From the NCBI GenBank assembly GCA_051252415.1, contig JBPOGA010000013.1, forward strand, positions 1 through 64,000: a DNA stretch of 64,000 bases, read 5' to 3'. The position numbers were made by a program, and so were the translations under genes. Source of the DNA: JBPOFY01 sp051252415. Lineage in GTDB: Bacteria; Verrucomicrobiota; Verrucomicrobiia; Opitutales; Coraliomargaritaceae. The notes beneath the pieces were generated by a model, which was not told the DNA's origin, did not search any database, and was given only the letters and a program-made list of their open reading frames with translations. Below, piece after piece: positions 63,892 through 64,000 of the stretch; position 1 is the first letter of the stretch, and each line of letters opens with the position of its first letter.

Positions 63892-64000
63892 ATCAATGGC
63901 TTAAAGGGGATCGATTGTTTTCAGGCATTTGAACCAATACCAGACACAATCCGTGCAAGCATACATTAAACCACATTCAAACAGAATGAACCTTAACAAT

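Overview
The window looks like a chromosomal segment of a marine, polysaccharide-degrading member of the Verrucomicrobiota. Class Opitutae (Puniceicoccales, Coraliomargarita/Lentimonas-like) is my best guess. This rests on gene content: a Verru_Chthon-type giant PilX-like protein beside a GFTLIELL pseudopilin, a PEP-CTERM-like protein, a DUF3450 gene, several sulfatases next to glycoside hydrolases, and an L-fucose catabolic block. Base composition is near 50% GC by eye. I saw no rRNA, tRNA, CRISPR array or prophage. Taxonomy is inference and was not tested by a search.

Layout. (1) 1-2.0 kb: the 5' end of a DUF3450 gene, about 1 kb of palindromic repeats, and an AraC-type regulator divergent from the fucose genes. 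(2) 2.1-14.9 kb: L-fucose uptake and isomerisation (fucP, fucI, fucU), a fumarate-reductase-like flavoprotein with a DMT transporter and a divergent XRE-cupin regulator, then a plus-strand string of sugar isomerase/epimerase, four-helix-bundle protein, Gfo/Idh/MocA oxidoreductase, SDR, small membrane protein and manA. Three intergenic gaps in this string hold long imperfect inverted repeats built from AACCTCC/AACTTCC-like words; one of them encloses the four-helix-bundle gene. (3) 15.0-19.0 kb: exported sulfatase, FAD oxidoreductase and ThuA-like protein, all on the minus strand. (4) 19.3-26.4 kb: pseudopilin, 1368-residue Verru_Chthon-type protein and two paralogous secreted proteins of unknown function. 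(5) 26.8-35.6 kb: a plus-strand operon with two paralogous sodium:solute symporters, a TIM-barrel isomerase, GH3 and a sulfatase without a signal peptide. (6) 35.8-45.2 kb: 2-hydroxyacid dehydrogenase divergent from a LacI regulator, then a heparinase-II/III-like lyase, an exporter-type ABC protein and GH39. (7) 45.2-52.4 kb: three paralogous secreted beta-helix proteins, a RAYT (REP-associated tyrosine transposase) with four 122-bp repeat units in front of it, and a third sulfatase. (8) 52.5-63.9 kb, minus strand: a 1343-residue multidomain protein containing a fourth copy of the same beta-helix family, a PEP-CTERM-like LamG protein, and an operon of GPH transporter, GH31 and a GH141-like protein.

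Working model. The genes fit breakdown of sulfated, fucose- and/or xylose- or uronate-containing algal polysaccharide. Secreted beta-helix and lyase proteins would cut the polymer. Symporters would import oligosaccharides. Cytoplasmic GH3, GH39, GH31 and sulfatases would finish digestion, and fucI/fucU plus the oxidoreductases would feed sugars into central metabolism. The exact polymer cannot be read from sequence.

The most unusual signals are the inverted-repeat elements around and near the four-helix-bundle gene (9.6-12.6 kb), the RAYT with its repeats and two nested insertions of other small palindromic elements, and the clustered beta-helix family with a shared GSxPYGxGxxxGKG motif.
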